This document shows positions 1 through 13,900 of a DNA stretch of 64,000 bases, piece after piece. The notes below the pieces were generated by a model, which was given only the letters and a program-made list of their open reading frames with translations, was not told where the DNA came from and made no database searches. Each line of letters begins with the position of its first letter. Position 1 is the stretch's first letter. Location: contig CM032228.1 in NCBI GenBank assembly GCA_019009955.1, positions 130,641,001 through 130,705,000 of the forward strand, in the 5' to 3' direction. This DNA is from Riptortus pedestris. Taxonomy: Eukaryota > Arthropoda > Insecta > Hemiptera > Alydidae. The position numbers and the translations under genes were made by a program.

Positions 1-304
1 AATGATATCAAATACATACAAAACAAATAATTAACATATACTAATCAGTCTTTAAACCAATAAAATATATTAGGCAACAATTGCTGATATATTAAAAAAT
101 GACTTACAGTATTTATGCTGCTTGACTTAAAGCACCTCATACTTTTTGTACTTCCAATAACTGGTTTCCATTTTCTTTGTGCAACCAAAACAAAAAATAA
201 ACAGATGCCTACAATTTATGAAAGCTTATTTCATGATTAGCATTAGGCCAAGAGTATGACTAGCACAAACACAAAGATTTCACCAATTCTATTTTAAACA
301 TAGA

Positions 305-401
305 TTAAAAGGTCATCTCTAGATTTGCTTTAGCACAAATTACTTCCATGTTCATATCCTCATCATCAGAGATCGGTGGTCTAGACATCTCTGCACTAAA
401 C
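305..401 (-). CDS. possible orphan exon or RMDN 3'UTR segment
   Basis: After a plausible acceptor (CTTAGTCAG| at 402) an open frame reads FSAEMSRPPISDDEDMNMEV and ends at TAA (305-307). The composition is coding-like and acidic, but I do not recognise it and no partner exon with matching phase is visible. It lies downstream of the RMDN stop, so it could simply be 3'UTR or intergenic DNA. Confidence 0.2.
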
Positions 402-1240
402 CTGACTAAGGAAAGAATTTAGCATGCTCACATCTAGTACACTGACAAAAAGGATGAGATCTAGAAAGTGAGGATTATTTAAATAAGGAAATCTTAGAGG
501 GTGTCATTTCAATTATATCCGGAGCTATATATTCACTATTCTTCTACTAAATGATCTTTATTTCAAAAAGTGAAAAATCTAGAAACCAAATCACCCAAAA
601 CCTTCCTATAAAATGAATGTATATAAACAATTATCTAATATATTCAATTATAATAAAATATCCACATTTCTTTAATTAATGAGTATGAATATTCCATAAT
701 GTGAATTAAAACAATTATCTATTAATTTTTCAATTGATCAATAATATATCTTTATATATTAAAAAAAATGTTTTGATTTTAAAATAACTGAAGTATATTC
801 AGTTAATTATCATTCTATTATTTCCTTTTTAATATTCTTAACACTTTGACATAAATTAACTATCAATATATAAATATATTTTACCTAAAATATAGTCAAC
901 GATGAGATATATTACTTGTTAAACAAATATATAATTTATAACCTTAAACTGAAAGTTTGATGCCATGAGCACAATAGAACAATAGTAATTTGTACATGGT
1001 AATTCACATGCACAGCCAATTAAACTAAACTAAATGATAAACCTGGTCTAAGTCATGTATTAATAATATATCAGGGTCCCTCTAACCAAGTGAAATACTA
1101 GTCATTCTAGTGTAACTTAAAATAACAAAATATCATACTTTATATACTAGCAAGTAAAAACTTATACTTGTATAAGTATTGGGACTGACTTCTATTCGGA
1201 ATGTATTAGAGAGCACATACAGTGTGGCATAAATAAAATT
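402..1240. other. AT-rich region downstream of RMDN stop
   Basis: No gene or recognisable repeat was seen. The region should include the RMDN 3'UTR. One AATAAA on the minus strand (complement of 557-562) is a candidate poly(A) signal, but AT-richness makes such hexamers cheap. Confidence 0.3.
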
Positions 1241-1309
1241 TTAAATAAGACCTCTATGGTGCTGGTACTTCTTTTTGAGATTTCCTATTTCTGCTTCGGC
1301 TTTGCGATC
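1241..1309 (-). CDS. RMDN: RMDN exon 7: C-terminus and stop
   Basis: The acceptor TTTTTAG|GAT is followed by 22 codons and TAA (DRKAEAEIGNLKKKYQ...). The length and basic helical character match the C-terminal helix of the family. Confidence 0.8.
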   Translation of the reverse strand, partial: DRKAEAEIGNLKKKYQHHRGLI

Positions 1310-4300
1310 CTAAAAATGAATAAATAAACAAATAGAAACAATGTATTGTTTTGAAACATAAAACCAAACCATCAGTGGCATAAAAAAATAATAAAAAGAG
1401 AATAGAAAAACATAATCAAACATAATAGTATTATTCCACAATTAAACACAGTAGTTAGGAAAACTGAAAAATGTTTTAAAATTAATTACCAGCTTCAAAA
1501 AATTATAGAATAAATTTTTATATTGATACTTATGATAAATAGTACGAGCAAGCAAAACAAAAATAAGGTCATTGCCATACAGGAGAGCAATGTATTCTTA
1601 TAAAGACAAATTAAATTCAGTTTGACCAATCATGATTTCATTTATGTCAACTTCTGCTCTTACAAATGTAAAATGTATACTCAAAAAAATATAATGAGCG
1701 TAATCTATATCAGTAAAAGATCTGTGCTCCCATGTTCTTCAATGCACTGAACACAAATATAAAGTCAGTTTGAGATCAAAATTTCTAGTTAAAATCATCT
1801 ACGATACTGGCAAAAAAGAAATTGATCTACATGAAATCCTGATTATTAGCATATTCGTGGATTTACTGAATTCAAATTTGAACTTGTTTTGACTTCAGCA
1901 CTTATATTAGATGTTATTTCAACCAAGTACAAATCAAATGGTAGGAATATAAAAATTGCACACCCCCCTACAATATTATCATATACCAAAGCTTGTCATA
2001 TCATTTCGTTATTTTTGTGTTCAATAGATCCAAAAGCATTGAAACTCATGGATTTAGTCAAAATCGCAAACCACATTTGAATGTTTTTATTTTTTAAACT
2101 TTGTTGGTATGAGAACAAGGAGAGTAGATTCCAAATATTTTTTACAAATGAGTGCAGTAGGTGTATTAAAAAAAAATAGAGGGTTCAGTATGAGTCAAAT
2201 GGATTTATGTGGAATAGGTTCAAAACAAAGGAATACATGGGTCTAAACTATAGAACAGATTACTTTCTTTTCTTTTGATTGCTTTAACGAAATTCAAAAA
2301 TATGACTTTCAACATTTTCCAAAACAAGAACCATGAGCCTTGCCCAAACCTATGTCCAAAGCTAGAGATCCAAACAACAAATCTAGCTTGTGCCTAGAAA
2401 GAGTAAAGCCCTAAAGAAACTATGATTGTATCTCATTTGACTGTTTACTAGAGGCCTGTAGTTCAAAATATGGGATATGCTAAACTTCCATTTTTATAGA
2501 ATAATGAAATCATGAACTAATAATTTAGTGGATCATATTAAATGTTTCTAAATCACGAGTCAAGCCATGCAAGCTCCCATGAAGGGACCTCACTGCAAAA
2601 TAAAGGAAAGAGAGACCCTCCCTGAACACAATATTGCAATTAGTTGCAATTTTTTTTTTAGGTGCATAAAAAATTACTAGCCTCATAATGTTGAAATTTC
2701 ATATTAAGGGTGGTCGAAATTGTGTCTCACCTTTTGATCAAGCTTTACTGCGAGGAAAGGGGTTTAGAAGGTAAAAATTAAAAAAAAATCTCATTTCTTC
2801 CTACTTATTAGAGATACATAATATTTGGAATGCACAATTTTTTTTAAATATAGATTTTCTTTTTTTTTTTTTTTTAAACTAAGAAAGTTTATAAATTTTG
2901 TGAGAGACATTTTTTGATCCAATGCATTGAAACTAAGATATACTATATGACTTTAAAATGAAATAATTATAGAAGTTCAGCAACACATTTATTTGTTTAC
3001 AACTCATGTTTAAATGAGTTCATAGCACAATTGATAGTGGTTTTCAAAACAAATTTTGATATGAATAAGAGAAAAGTCCGTCACGCAGGGGCTGCGTAAA
3101 CTAAACAGATTTTCCACATGAAGTTATACAGTAGATAAATCTGCCCAATAACAACTGTAGTAGTAAGGTATCTCTAAACCTATTCAAGAGGGACGAATAG
3201 TTACGTAAACGGCCGCCAGAGCTCTCTTCGGAAAGTACTGAACATAGCCGACTCCTACCGACCACACACAGAATACAAATGCAAGTATCTCGGTTAATAT
3301 TAAAGATTCAGAGTAAATGTATAGAACAATATTTATAGTAAATGTAATTTGCAATAAGCTTGATTCTGTAAAATTTTTCGATCCGACGTATAGTAACGGA
3401 GATATTTCGAATTTTTGAAAATCCTCCCCACTAAACCCCCCCTCCCACTGGTCCGATTTCAGCCGTTAACGAACTTGATCTTTCTTTTTACATAAAACGA
3501 CTAAATATTGAGTTTGGTAACGATTAAACAAAAATTGCAACCGCTAGAGTGGCAACAGACAAATATATATATATATAGTTTGAACGGACCTCATTTTCGT
3601 CATCTACTACGTAGGATCGATGAACATTTGAAGAAAAATTTCAAAAATTCCGTCATGAGTACAACCTCAATAGCTGATTTCCCTTAAGGGAAATCTGCTA
3701 AAAACAATAGATTACTGAGGAAGTTTGCCACACTGGACAGGTGATGAATGCTTGTATTTATTTATTAATGTCCACTTTATGCAACTATGGCTAATTGAGA
3801 TGGGTTATCAACAGGTTACCACCCTATTCTAGCCAGGGTGGAACTAAGGAGTTTATTTAATGAGTTTGTCACTAAATAAATTCCTATTTGCCCAGGCAGG
3901 AATCGAACTCGCCACTCCAGGTTTATCATATGAGATTAAAGCTAACTCTTTAACTCACATGGCTAAACTGAGCCCCAAGGAAATGAATATGTTTTCCTTC
4001 TTTTGAAAAGAGTACACAATATTTACTTATAGTTTATCTAGTAAAATCAACTACATGCTAATAATTCATTTTTATAAATTCATCCCTCAATAAAAATAGT
4101 TGTAGTTTAAACCATAAATTTCCGCCATATCTTGACAGTTAGTGAAATGATATTCTTTTTTAAATAATTTGAGTAAATACAACATAGCAAATATATCTGA
4201 TGAAAAGTCCGTCACGCAGGGACTGCGTAAACTAAGCAGATTTCCCATGTGAAGTTTAGCAATAGAGAAATCTGCATACTGGTAACACAACACCACAATG

Positions 4301-4867
4301 AGTAAATACAAACGGTAAGGAGAAATCTTTCTGTTAATTTTAATAAATTCCCAACTGGAATGGCTTCTGAATTGTAAGAATAATTTATATTTTAATAACT
4401 AAAATTTTAATAGTTCAAGAACTAAAGAAGGGGGGGGGGCGGACGAACTGAACGTATTTGCATAAATCTCACAAAGTAACGAAGGTAAGGTAAGGTTAGA
4501 AACGACAGGTAAGGTTAGAAGAGGCTTCCAGTAGACCCGAACAGTTACGAAAGCAGCCCAACTAATCTGAACAATACCTGACCACGTGTCCCACAGACTT
4601 CATAAAAATGCAAATATCTCGGTTAAAGATAGAGAAAAACTGTATATAACAATATTTATAGTAAATTTAATTTGCAATAAGATTGGTTCTATACAATTTT
4701 TCGATCCGATGCATAATAACGGAGATATTTTGAATTTTCAAAAATCCCCCCTCCCTCTGGTCCGATTTCAGCCATTAACGAACTTGATCTGTCTTTTTAC
4801 ATAAAACGGTTAAATATTGAGTTTTGTAACGATCAAAAAAAAATTGTGACCGCTAGAGCGTTAACAG

Positions 4868-4913
<46 letters not shown>

Positions 4914-7900
4914 GAACGGACCTCATTTTCAGCATCTCCTGGGTAGGATCGATGGACATTTGAAGAAATTTTTTGAAAATCGCGTCATGAGTACGACCTC
5001 AATAGCTGATTTCCCTGAAGGGAAATCTGCTAAAATGTGTGAAAAATGACTGGAGTCAATGGTCACTTCCAAACATTTTATAGTAGGCATAGAAAACCAT
5101 ACAGTTAAAAGCCTGCTAACAGGAAAATTCAATGAAACACTAGGAAAAATGATGTCTAAAATAATTTTAAAATATTAAATGATGAATGCCCTAATGTGGT
5201 AGTATATGTTGTTATTGGTTATTGTAGATTTAGAGAAGGCATTTAACAACCAAATAAATATGACTTACTTCCTTGGAAATTGGTTCCACTTCTTCAGCTT
5301 TATCTAACCATTCAAGAGCTTGAGAATATTCTCCCATCTGAAATGTTAAGAAGAATGTGTTATTTTGTTTGGGTAAATAAAATGGAATAATCATCATTAT
5401 TGGTTAATTAGATTGAAAGCAAAGTGTAAATAATAATAATTAGTAATGCTATTCTCAAATCTGCTGGTAGGTGGAATCATAACTGGCTGATCGGAAAGTA
5501 TACTTTTGTTGCAAGGCCACCATTTTAAAGTTCCCCAAGACCATTTTCAAGTTGAACTATGAAATGCCACTAGTCAGTACAAGTTTAAGGTATAATATTT
5601 AACAGTAATAATATATGTGCCAGTGGAGTAACCCAATAGGTGATATGCTAAATAATAATGAACAAGTAGTTGAAGAAAAGTTGTATAAGATGAGAATTTT
5701 TGAATATGGAAGTTTTACGAATTAGTTTTGTAGATATACTTGAAGATGAAATTAGATTTAAAGAAGTGTGAAATTCATGTGAGATCAATATTTTGTTATT
5801 TTGGCAGCATTTTTCTGCTATAGCGCATCTTCATAATTCCAAGAGAGAAATAAAGTAAATACTGAGACAGAAAATGTTATTCGATTGTGTAGAGTATAGA
5901 CTTGCAATGAATTACACACAAACTCATTATTCAGTTAAATAATACCTTATCAAAGCCAGGTATCACAGCTAGTATAAAATAAAAATAAATGAAGAATAAA
6001 GTGGAAGAAAAACAATCTACTTAATGTTATTCAAATTTCATGCAACATGGCTCAACAAAAATTTACATACAGGGTGGAGTCTGCCACTGATTAAAATTCT
6101 ATAACATGGAAAAGAAACAAATATGTTCCTAGACTCACAAAAATTATCCAGTATAAGTACCAACCAGAGTATCAATGTGCTAGCACAATTGTTAGCTATT
6201 TTAAATTTCCCACTTCAAACATTTCCTCCTAACTCACAGGACTTCCTTTGATCAAAATTAAAGAGAGTGAATCAGAAGTTTCGGATTTAGAGAACAGAGG
6301 TTGCATTAACTAAGCAGATTTCCAATGTGCATTTATCTCAAAATGTAAAAGTTCAATGAGAGCAATATTTAGTATTTAGGCTTCAAATAAAGTGCTTCAT
6401 AATATAACAGCTTATTGTTAATATGACATGAGTAGGAGTAGGGGCTTACTGAAGGCCAAAAACTAAAGAATGCAAATATTTCGGTTAATAACCAAGATAG
6501 TGAAAAAAGATATATAACAATATTTATAGAACATTATATTTGCAATAAAATTAATTCAATATATTTTTTTGATAACAGAGATGCAAGACTTCAATAGCTG
6601 ATTTCCCCTAAGGGAAATCTGCTAAAACTTATTGTGAGTTTGAAAAGTCTCAATATGATCTAACCATGACAAAATTCTATACATCAGTGTTGAAAACTAA
6701 TAAATTTGTGTACTTATTATGAAGGATTTAAAAGATAATTTGGTATAAAAATAGAATGACCATAGCATTAATAACTCAGTCTATTTTTAAAAACTATGAA
6801 CTTAAATAACAACATTACGGTACATTTTAGCAAACATTTAAGAATAAATTTGTGAATACAGTTCTTTTATTACAACATTTCACAATATTTGCAGCATAAA
6901 ATTGTAGAAAAATAGAAACATGAGAATTAAAAACAACTAATCAATAATTCTTTATTTGTTTTAGTGACGTATTTTATACAAGAGATTTAGAATTATTAAA
7001 GTTGTATTAGTCTCCTGATGCCTTGTATTGAGTAAAGTTCTTGTAGTTTTAAGCCTGCTATTTCAAACGAGCAAATGTCTGTTCAAACAAATCTTCATTA
7101 ATCAAAATATGAACCATAAGAACCAATGCACATTTGCCAACGTGCAAGAAGTAAAATTAATGTCGCTAGCATAGAATTCTGGAGTTCTCAAACTGACGAA
7201 GTCATTGAAAGCCGTTTCAGAATCGTCTCAGCTGCTAAAGCATTTTGCACTGAGGAAGGTTTGGAGATGCCTGAAAAAGTGGTAGTTGATGAACGAGAGA
7301 TCCAGCAAGTTTGGTAACCCAATGTGCTCAACCATTGTAGCCTTTTTGTTGAAAAGTGCTGGGCACATACATCGAAGCTTCTGGTTCATTTCATCAATTT
7401 GTTGGCAGTACTTCTCATTTGTAATTGTTTTGCCCGGATTCAGGAAGCTGATGGATGAAACCAGCTGCAGACTACTGAACAGTCACCATGTTCTTTTGTG
7501 GAAGATGTCCAATTCGGGAATTGATGAGGAACTTCCCCGACCTCCAACCACTGCGCCGAATGTTGCCATTTGTCATAAAGGATCCACTTATCATCACACC
7601 TCACAATCCTATCCAGAAAAGGGTTGTTCTTGTTCCGCAGAAAAAGAGCAGATGACACCTCAAAATAACGATTTCTTTGATTCCCAGTCAACTCATGCAA
7701 CACCCATTTAATGAGTTTTTTACAAGCCAATCTGTTGTAGGTGGTTGGTAATTGCCATAGGTGTTACATCCACTTCTGCAGCAAGCTCTCAATCAGTTGT
7801 GGGTGGATTGGCTTCAGTGGGTCATGGCCAACACTATGCTCATCATCTTCCAGGTGCTGGTCACCACTGCAGAACATCTTGAACCTCCATTGTGCCATAC

Positions 7901-10900
7901 ATTCGTTCAGGGTTCCTGCTCCAAAGGCCTCGTTGATATCACGAGCAGTCTGGGCAGCATTTCAGCCTAGTTTGAACTGTAACAAGAAGATTGTGTGGAT
8001 TTTCCTTTTGCCCATGCTATAGTTGTCTCGCAAAACTGTAAGAAATTATTTGAAAACAAACCCAGTACAACAAATAGATAGAGCAAAAAATGCGCTTTAA
8101 AATGATATGTATAGCCACAATATTATGTAGCAACTCCCATTGAAATTACATAATTTAAAATACCCAATACATGAGACTAGCCATCAATAAAGGCATCAGG
8201 AAGAGTTAAAGACTCCACTACTGACTAAAGAGAGCCATCTATCAACAGTTGGCATAAGCTGCTTAGGAATAAATATGAGTACAGTATAATAAGGTTGCAT
8301 TAGGAAAACAGATTTACCTGAATGAAACACTTAGCAACAAGCAGCCGATTTTCTTTCCAAGGAGCTTCAGTTAATTCTTCAGCTCTGGTCAAAGATTCAA
8401 GAGCTTCAGAGTAAGTGGCATATGGAACATCACCAAAAAGAGTAGTTGCAACTTTCCGTTCCACCCAAGACAAACTTGCTACCTGAATGAATTGTAAAAT
8501 AACAAGTGAATTAACTTGATAAATTATAATTATTTATTTTTACAATGAAATAATAATATAATGTCTCTTTGGAATGCTAGGAAGGAATATATAAACAAAT
8601 GAGGAACAGGCATCATCTTTCCCGTGAAGCAATTACCACATCATGCACATGAATGCCCTGAACAAATCTGCACAAAAACTGGAGAAAAAAAGGACTTATA
8701 GAACATAATTTCCTTTTTGGTTCAAGAAGAACTAACATTATCAACATTAAATAATACAAACAGTGGAAGAAGGGTTTATGTGGTTTTCAAGGCTTTTCTG
8801 GTCTCAGAAAGATTTGGCTTTCCTTTCTTGCATTTAAAATAAAGTTTTAAAATTGTAACACATGCCCTTCTTCCAGACACTTATTTAATTATTATGTTTA
8901 AACCTCTAATAAGCAATGGTTAGAGGTTTGTACCTCAAATAGAAATCTGCCAAGCAGGTGATGTAATGTAGGGTCAGATGGTTTCAATGTAAGAGCTTCT
9001 TCCACATGCTCTTTGAATTCAAGGCCATCCTTCAATTTATCTTTAACTCCCTGATTCTCAGATCTTGCTCCAATGCAAATAGCAAACCACTTATGGGCAT
9101 CTGATGATCTTGGTGCAAGTTCTAAGCACTTGGTAGCATATTCAAGGCCTAATGGAAATAGAAGTTATCAGAAATATACATTTAACTATTATTTGATTAC
9201 ACACCGAAAGCATATGTCGTTCACTATTAAAAAGCGGTGTAGTTCATAGTTATTCTAAACATTAGACTACTAATGCTGGAAAGATAACCACATAATAAAT
9301 TAGTTTTTAGTCCTTTCCCTTGACATCAATAAATCCAAAAAGTATGACAAGTATTTATAATATAATTAATTAATAAATAATTCAATTAGTCAAGAGGCCC
9401 TGAAGGACCAAGAAGTTATATATCAAGGATTTGGTAGAGATATCAAAAAACAGTCTGATTAGAACTCATCTTTAGCTAAATTAATTCACTCAGCACAGTC
9501 CGAGGGGTAGATAAATATATTGTATAACTTAGTATCCAGAACATTAACTTAGACAGTGATATTCAGACTTGGATTACGCCTTTCCCTAACAGCAAGTTCT
9601 CCTAACTCATTAATTATCCTCTCAACCACATTTATAATGTAACTAACAATTTTAATGGAAGTTATACAAGCCTTTATTAATGTAATCTTGCTTCCTTTCC
9701 AGGTCACCTTCTGCCTCCTTAACTGAAGACATTCCATGGCAACATTTGGCAAGTCTCCACAATATTTCAGGGTCATCTTTACTCTGAAATATATGCCAAA
9801 AATCACCACTAAATACATGTTGCAATTTCATAAACAACAAAATACAGAGTAAGCTTAATCTGATATGAGAAATAAGAAGTCGATATAGTAAGAAACAGTA
9901 GAATGGTTTTCCCAAAAAATCATAAACTCAAACAAGAATAAGAAACGAGAAAATGATAATGTACATTTACCCTGATTCATCCTATTACACCACATACACA
10001 AGCAGGCACTAAGAATATTTATCTCTTTGATATAAGAAATATCATGGTGCTTATTAAGTTTTCTTAATACCGTTTCATAAAGTTCTAGAAGATCTCCCAA
10101 GCATTTACTCTTATCCTCTGCAGAGCCATTAAGAAGACGGTCAATTTCTTTGAAAGGAGTAACCGAGTCATCATTCAAATTATTGCTTTGGGTAACCTCA
10201 TCTTCATCAGAGAGGTCATAAAACTCATCATCTTCTTCACCAGTAGACAATGCATCTGATTCAGTTTCAGGTGGAGCAGGGTTTAAAGCTCTAACTTTAC
10301 TTCGCCTGAAACGTTTTTGTGCTTCCCTGAAATTGAACAAAGTGTATAAGATTTTTTACAATATATTAATTTAACCATTAAGTTTATCAAGTTTGAATCC
10401 AATTTGTGCCAAATGGTTTTTTAAAATAATAAAATAATGGAATTATTTAGTTATATGGTTAAAAATATAAATAAATTTATTTAGTTCAATATTTACAACA
10501 TTTAGTGTTGTATGCAGGGAATAACAAGTTACAGAGTTACACTTATTTGAACTAGCAGATATGAATAACACCAAAAGAAATTAATGGATTAAATAATTAT
10601 ACACACACTTTCCTTTAATGAAATGGAAATATGGAAATTCCTGAATAATTGTTTTTATAAAAGCTCTGTAAACACAGGGTGTAGCACAGAAACTTGCTGA
10701 TTTGTATCGGTCGCCTTGTGTGTCGATATATAGATGAGCCCAGTTTCATTGGAGAAAGGAAGTTTTTATTTTGTTTCTCTCCCATCATGCATTGGGCGAA
10801 GTAGCAGTGTGCATTTGCCTGCGAGGCCAATGGTTGTTCCATTATCGCCACACATTCAACGTGTCTTCTATACTCGGTTCAATATTCATCCTGCAGGTAC

Positions 10901-13900
10901 CAATTCTGTCCGGCAATCAATTGTTTCGTGGATGAACACATTTAGGTTGAGTGGAAGTGTAACCCGGGTCTGGAGGTCATCAGACAGCCCGTACTCCAGA
11001 AAATGTTGAACGGGTGCAAGATTCATTCCCCTGATCTCCTCAATGTTTGGCGTGGAAACATGCAGCTGCTCTGGGGATGTCTGGCCGCTCTGCGAGATGA
11101 ATTCTTCAACAAGATTTCCATCCCCACAAAATGGCAGTAACACAAGAGCAGGTTGAATGCAATTTTAATGCCTGCCGAAATGCATGCGATCATAGTTTCC
11201 AAATTATTTTGGGCAGAATTAAAAGGTGATATTGAAAAATCCACTCCAATGTTTAAGAAACTACCTCAGTCCAGGTATTAGGTTCAAAAGTTAGCCCAAA
11301 AATAAAACCTGCAATCGATAAAAGTAGTGAGGTGTCCTAATAGATTGGTGTGCATAGAGAGTACAAGCTATTACCCCTATTACTAGACATTTTTAAATTC
11401 CATGAATTCAGCCATTCCCATGGTTATTGCAAGACTCAAATTATTACTGTGGAAACTAAGGACATGTACACATCATTGTAAACTAAGAAGATGAATGGTC
11501 TTGAAGAACGAGCTCAAGCAGAAGTTAGACAAGATTGATTTAGATTGAGATTCAGTTTCTCAATCATTACTAGTTATTTTAACTTTGAGATGAGGATAGC
11601 GAAAGATAGAGTAACTGAAACAATTATAAATTTTAGTAAGAATTCAATATATGGAAAGAAGTTAAGATTTGAAGTTAGGGCCTCTAGGAAGCCAATAATG
11701 TTATAAAATTGATCTAACTATTCTTGGTAATTTTAAAATTCAAAGTGGGCAGGGCATTATTTATTTATTAGGTTTTGAGACGACCCTTCCTGAATGTTGT
11801 TTTATGTATTATAAATAAATTAGGAATTGTTAACTTATTTGCCCACCAATTATTATTATTATGAAATAAATAAAAATTGAGGAGGACATGATGAAAAATT
11901 AAGCTTCTGCTGAAGGAACCATTATCGAATGAAGAGTTAAAAGATGCACTCTGCTTGTGGAAGATACAGTCTACCCCCAGAAGCAGTCCACACCCCTTTC
12001 TTTCTGAGTTGGCTAGCAGTTTTCACCACCTGTCATTTTATGTAATATATCCACATGCATATAAAATAATTTTCATCAACTGATGTTTCAACATTCCAAA
12101 TAAATAAAAAGAATAGTTGGCTCTACAAATTTTAATTGTAGCTATTTTTCTTCTACAGTATTTAATATCAAAATAAATAATGAATGCAACGTCTAAAAAC
12201 CAGATTGATGAGAGTAGACTTTCAGATGCTATCACTGAATTGCACTAAATTCTAGAAGGGGTGTATTATAGGGAGGGACTTTTAAGGTGAAAATGTATTT
12301 GTGAAGGAAATTTCAGGAAATAGAAACAAATAAATTTTACAAAAACCAGAAAGAAGAAAATGTAAATATTAATTTCAAAATGTCTTAGGGATTGGGGGGG
12401 GGGAATTTACAATTAAAAAATTGCAAGTCTATTATTTTTAAATACATGACAAACAGAGGAATATATTACTGAAAAAAAGGGAACTAATATATTAAACAAC
12501 TTAATCTGATTCGTAGTCAATTTCTACAAAAAAAAAAAATAATAGAATTGAAGTTAATCTAAATTTATAAAAGAAAAAGAAAATGAAAGTTAATTCATGC
12601 AGAAACTTCCTCCAGGCTTCATTACTTCTAGAATTATTACTAATACTTTTCTCAAAATAAGATATCACTATCAACTTATAAACTTGTAGGAAATTTATCA
12701 ATGTTTCTCACTTAATAGATTATATTGTAGATAAAAATGTAATTCTAATGATAGGGAAGTGCTGCTTAAGGGAAAATAAACTATTTATCAATTCATTAAA
12801 TATATTGAAAAGTATCAAAATCAACTTGTTTGTATTTTGTCCCCAAAACTTGGGTGGGCACCAAACATTTTAGAAGCTAAGGAACATTGTAACATGGTCA
12901 GTTAGGAATACAGGTCTTTAAGAATTAATGGAATAACTCTGGTTAGTCTTTTCAATCCGAGTTTCATTCATTTGGGAAGGGAAAGAGTTTTAAGAACTGC
13001 GTAAAATTGATACTTACATTTCCATAACGTTTGATGGGTTTAGCAAAATTTTAAGAGTTTGAGATAAAAAAAAATGGACTCAAAATTTGTAAATTCTTCT
13101 AGCCTGAATTTGTCCATTCAATTATTATAAAGGGAAGTTATAACACAAATATCACTCCATGATCACTGAAGCATTGAGATAAATTGCATAAGTATATGAA
13201 AGAAGATATAAATGAAATGTGTGATACAAATTAAAATTAGGAGCATGTTATAATTGCTTATTTCTTTAATTAAAATCAAATGAAATGATAAAGCTGCAAC
13301 CAACAGATATTCTAAAATGAGAAAAAAAAAGTAATATTCCTAATTCATTAGTTATGATTAGTAATGAATGTTTAAAGCCATAAAGTGGCTGTGATCAGTA
13401 TGGGCAAGCTATATCAATCTTTCTAACTAATTTATATTATTTTCCAATCACTGAAATGTAGTGACAATTAACACTTATAGGGGTCTAAGGACTCAAAATC
13501 ATATTATTAATAAGCTGTACAAGAAACCACATATAAGTATAAGGCAGCTTTTTAGGCAACCAGAAATCTCAAACAAAGCTTTTCAGAAGTCTGGCAGAAG
13601 GTTACCACTTCTTCAATAATCATTCAATATATTTAATCTCGTTCAATGACGAGACCATAGTTTGCAGTGACAGATTCCAGAACAGGCGAGTTGAGAGGCA
13701 GAACTGGTGGATGTCAATGTTTGCTGTAATATCTTAGGATGTAAAATTATTGGCCAAAACTACTTCCCTCATGAGAACAGCTGCCTCTTCAGTCAGATAG
13801 ACCCTCCCTCAACTGCCAGGTCAAGTGGTTTAAGCAAGGTTGGTCTGATCATTTTTCTTATGTAAGCATATTAGAACTTATTTTTTAAAGTATTATCTTA

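Noticed and set aside
4470..4525. GGTAAGGTTAG motifs resembling insect TTAGG telomere repeats
   Set aside because: Only a few irregular units inside family A long-subfamily copies (also A11 inverted and A4); not a telomeric array.
7286..8022. Plus-strand open frames of 93-141 codons
   Set aside because: They are the complementary strand of the mariner transposase remnant, whose minus-strand reading gives clear family motifs.
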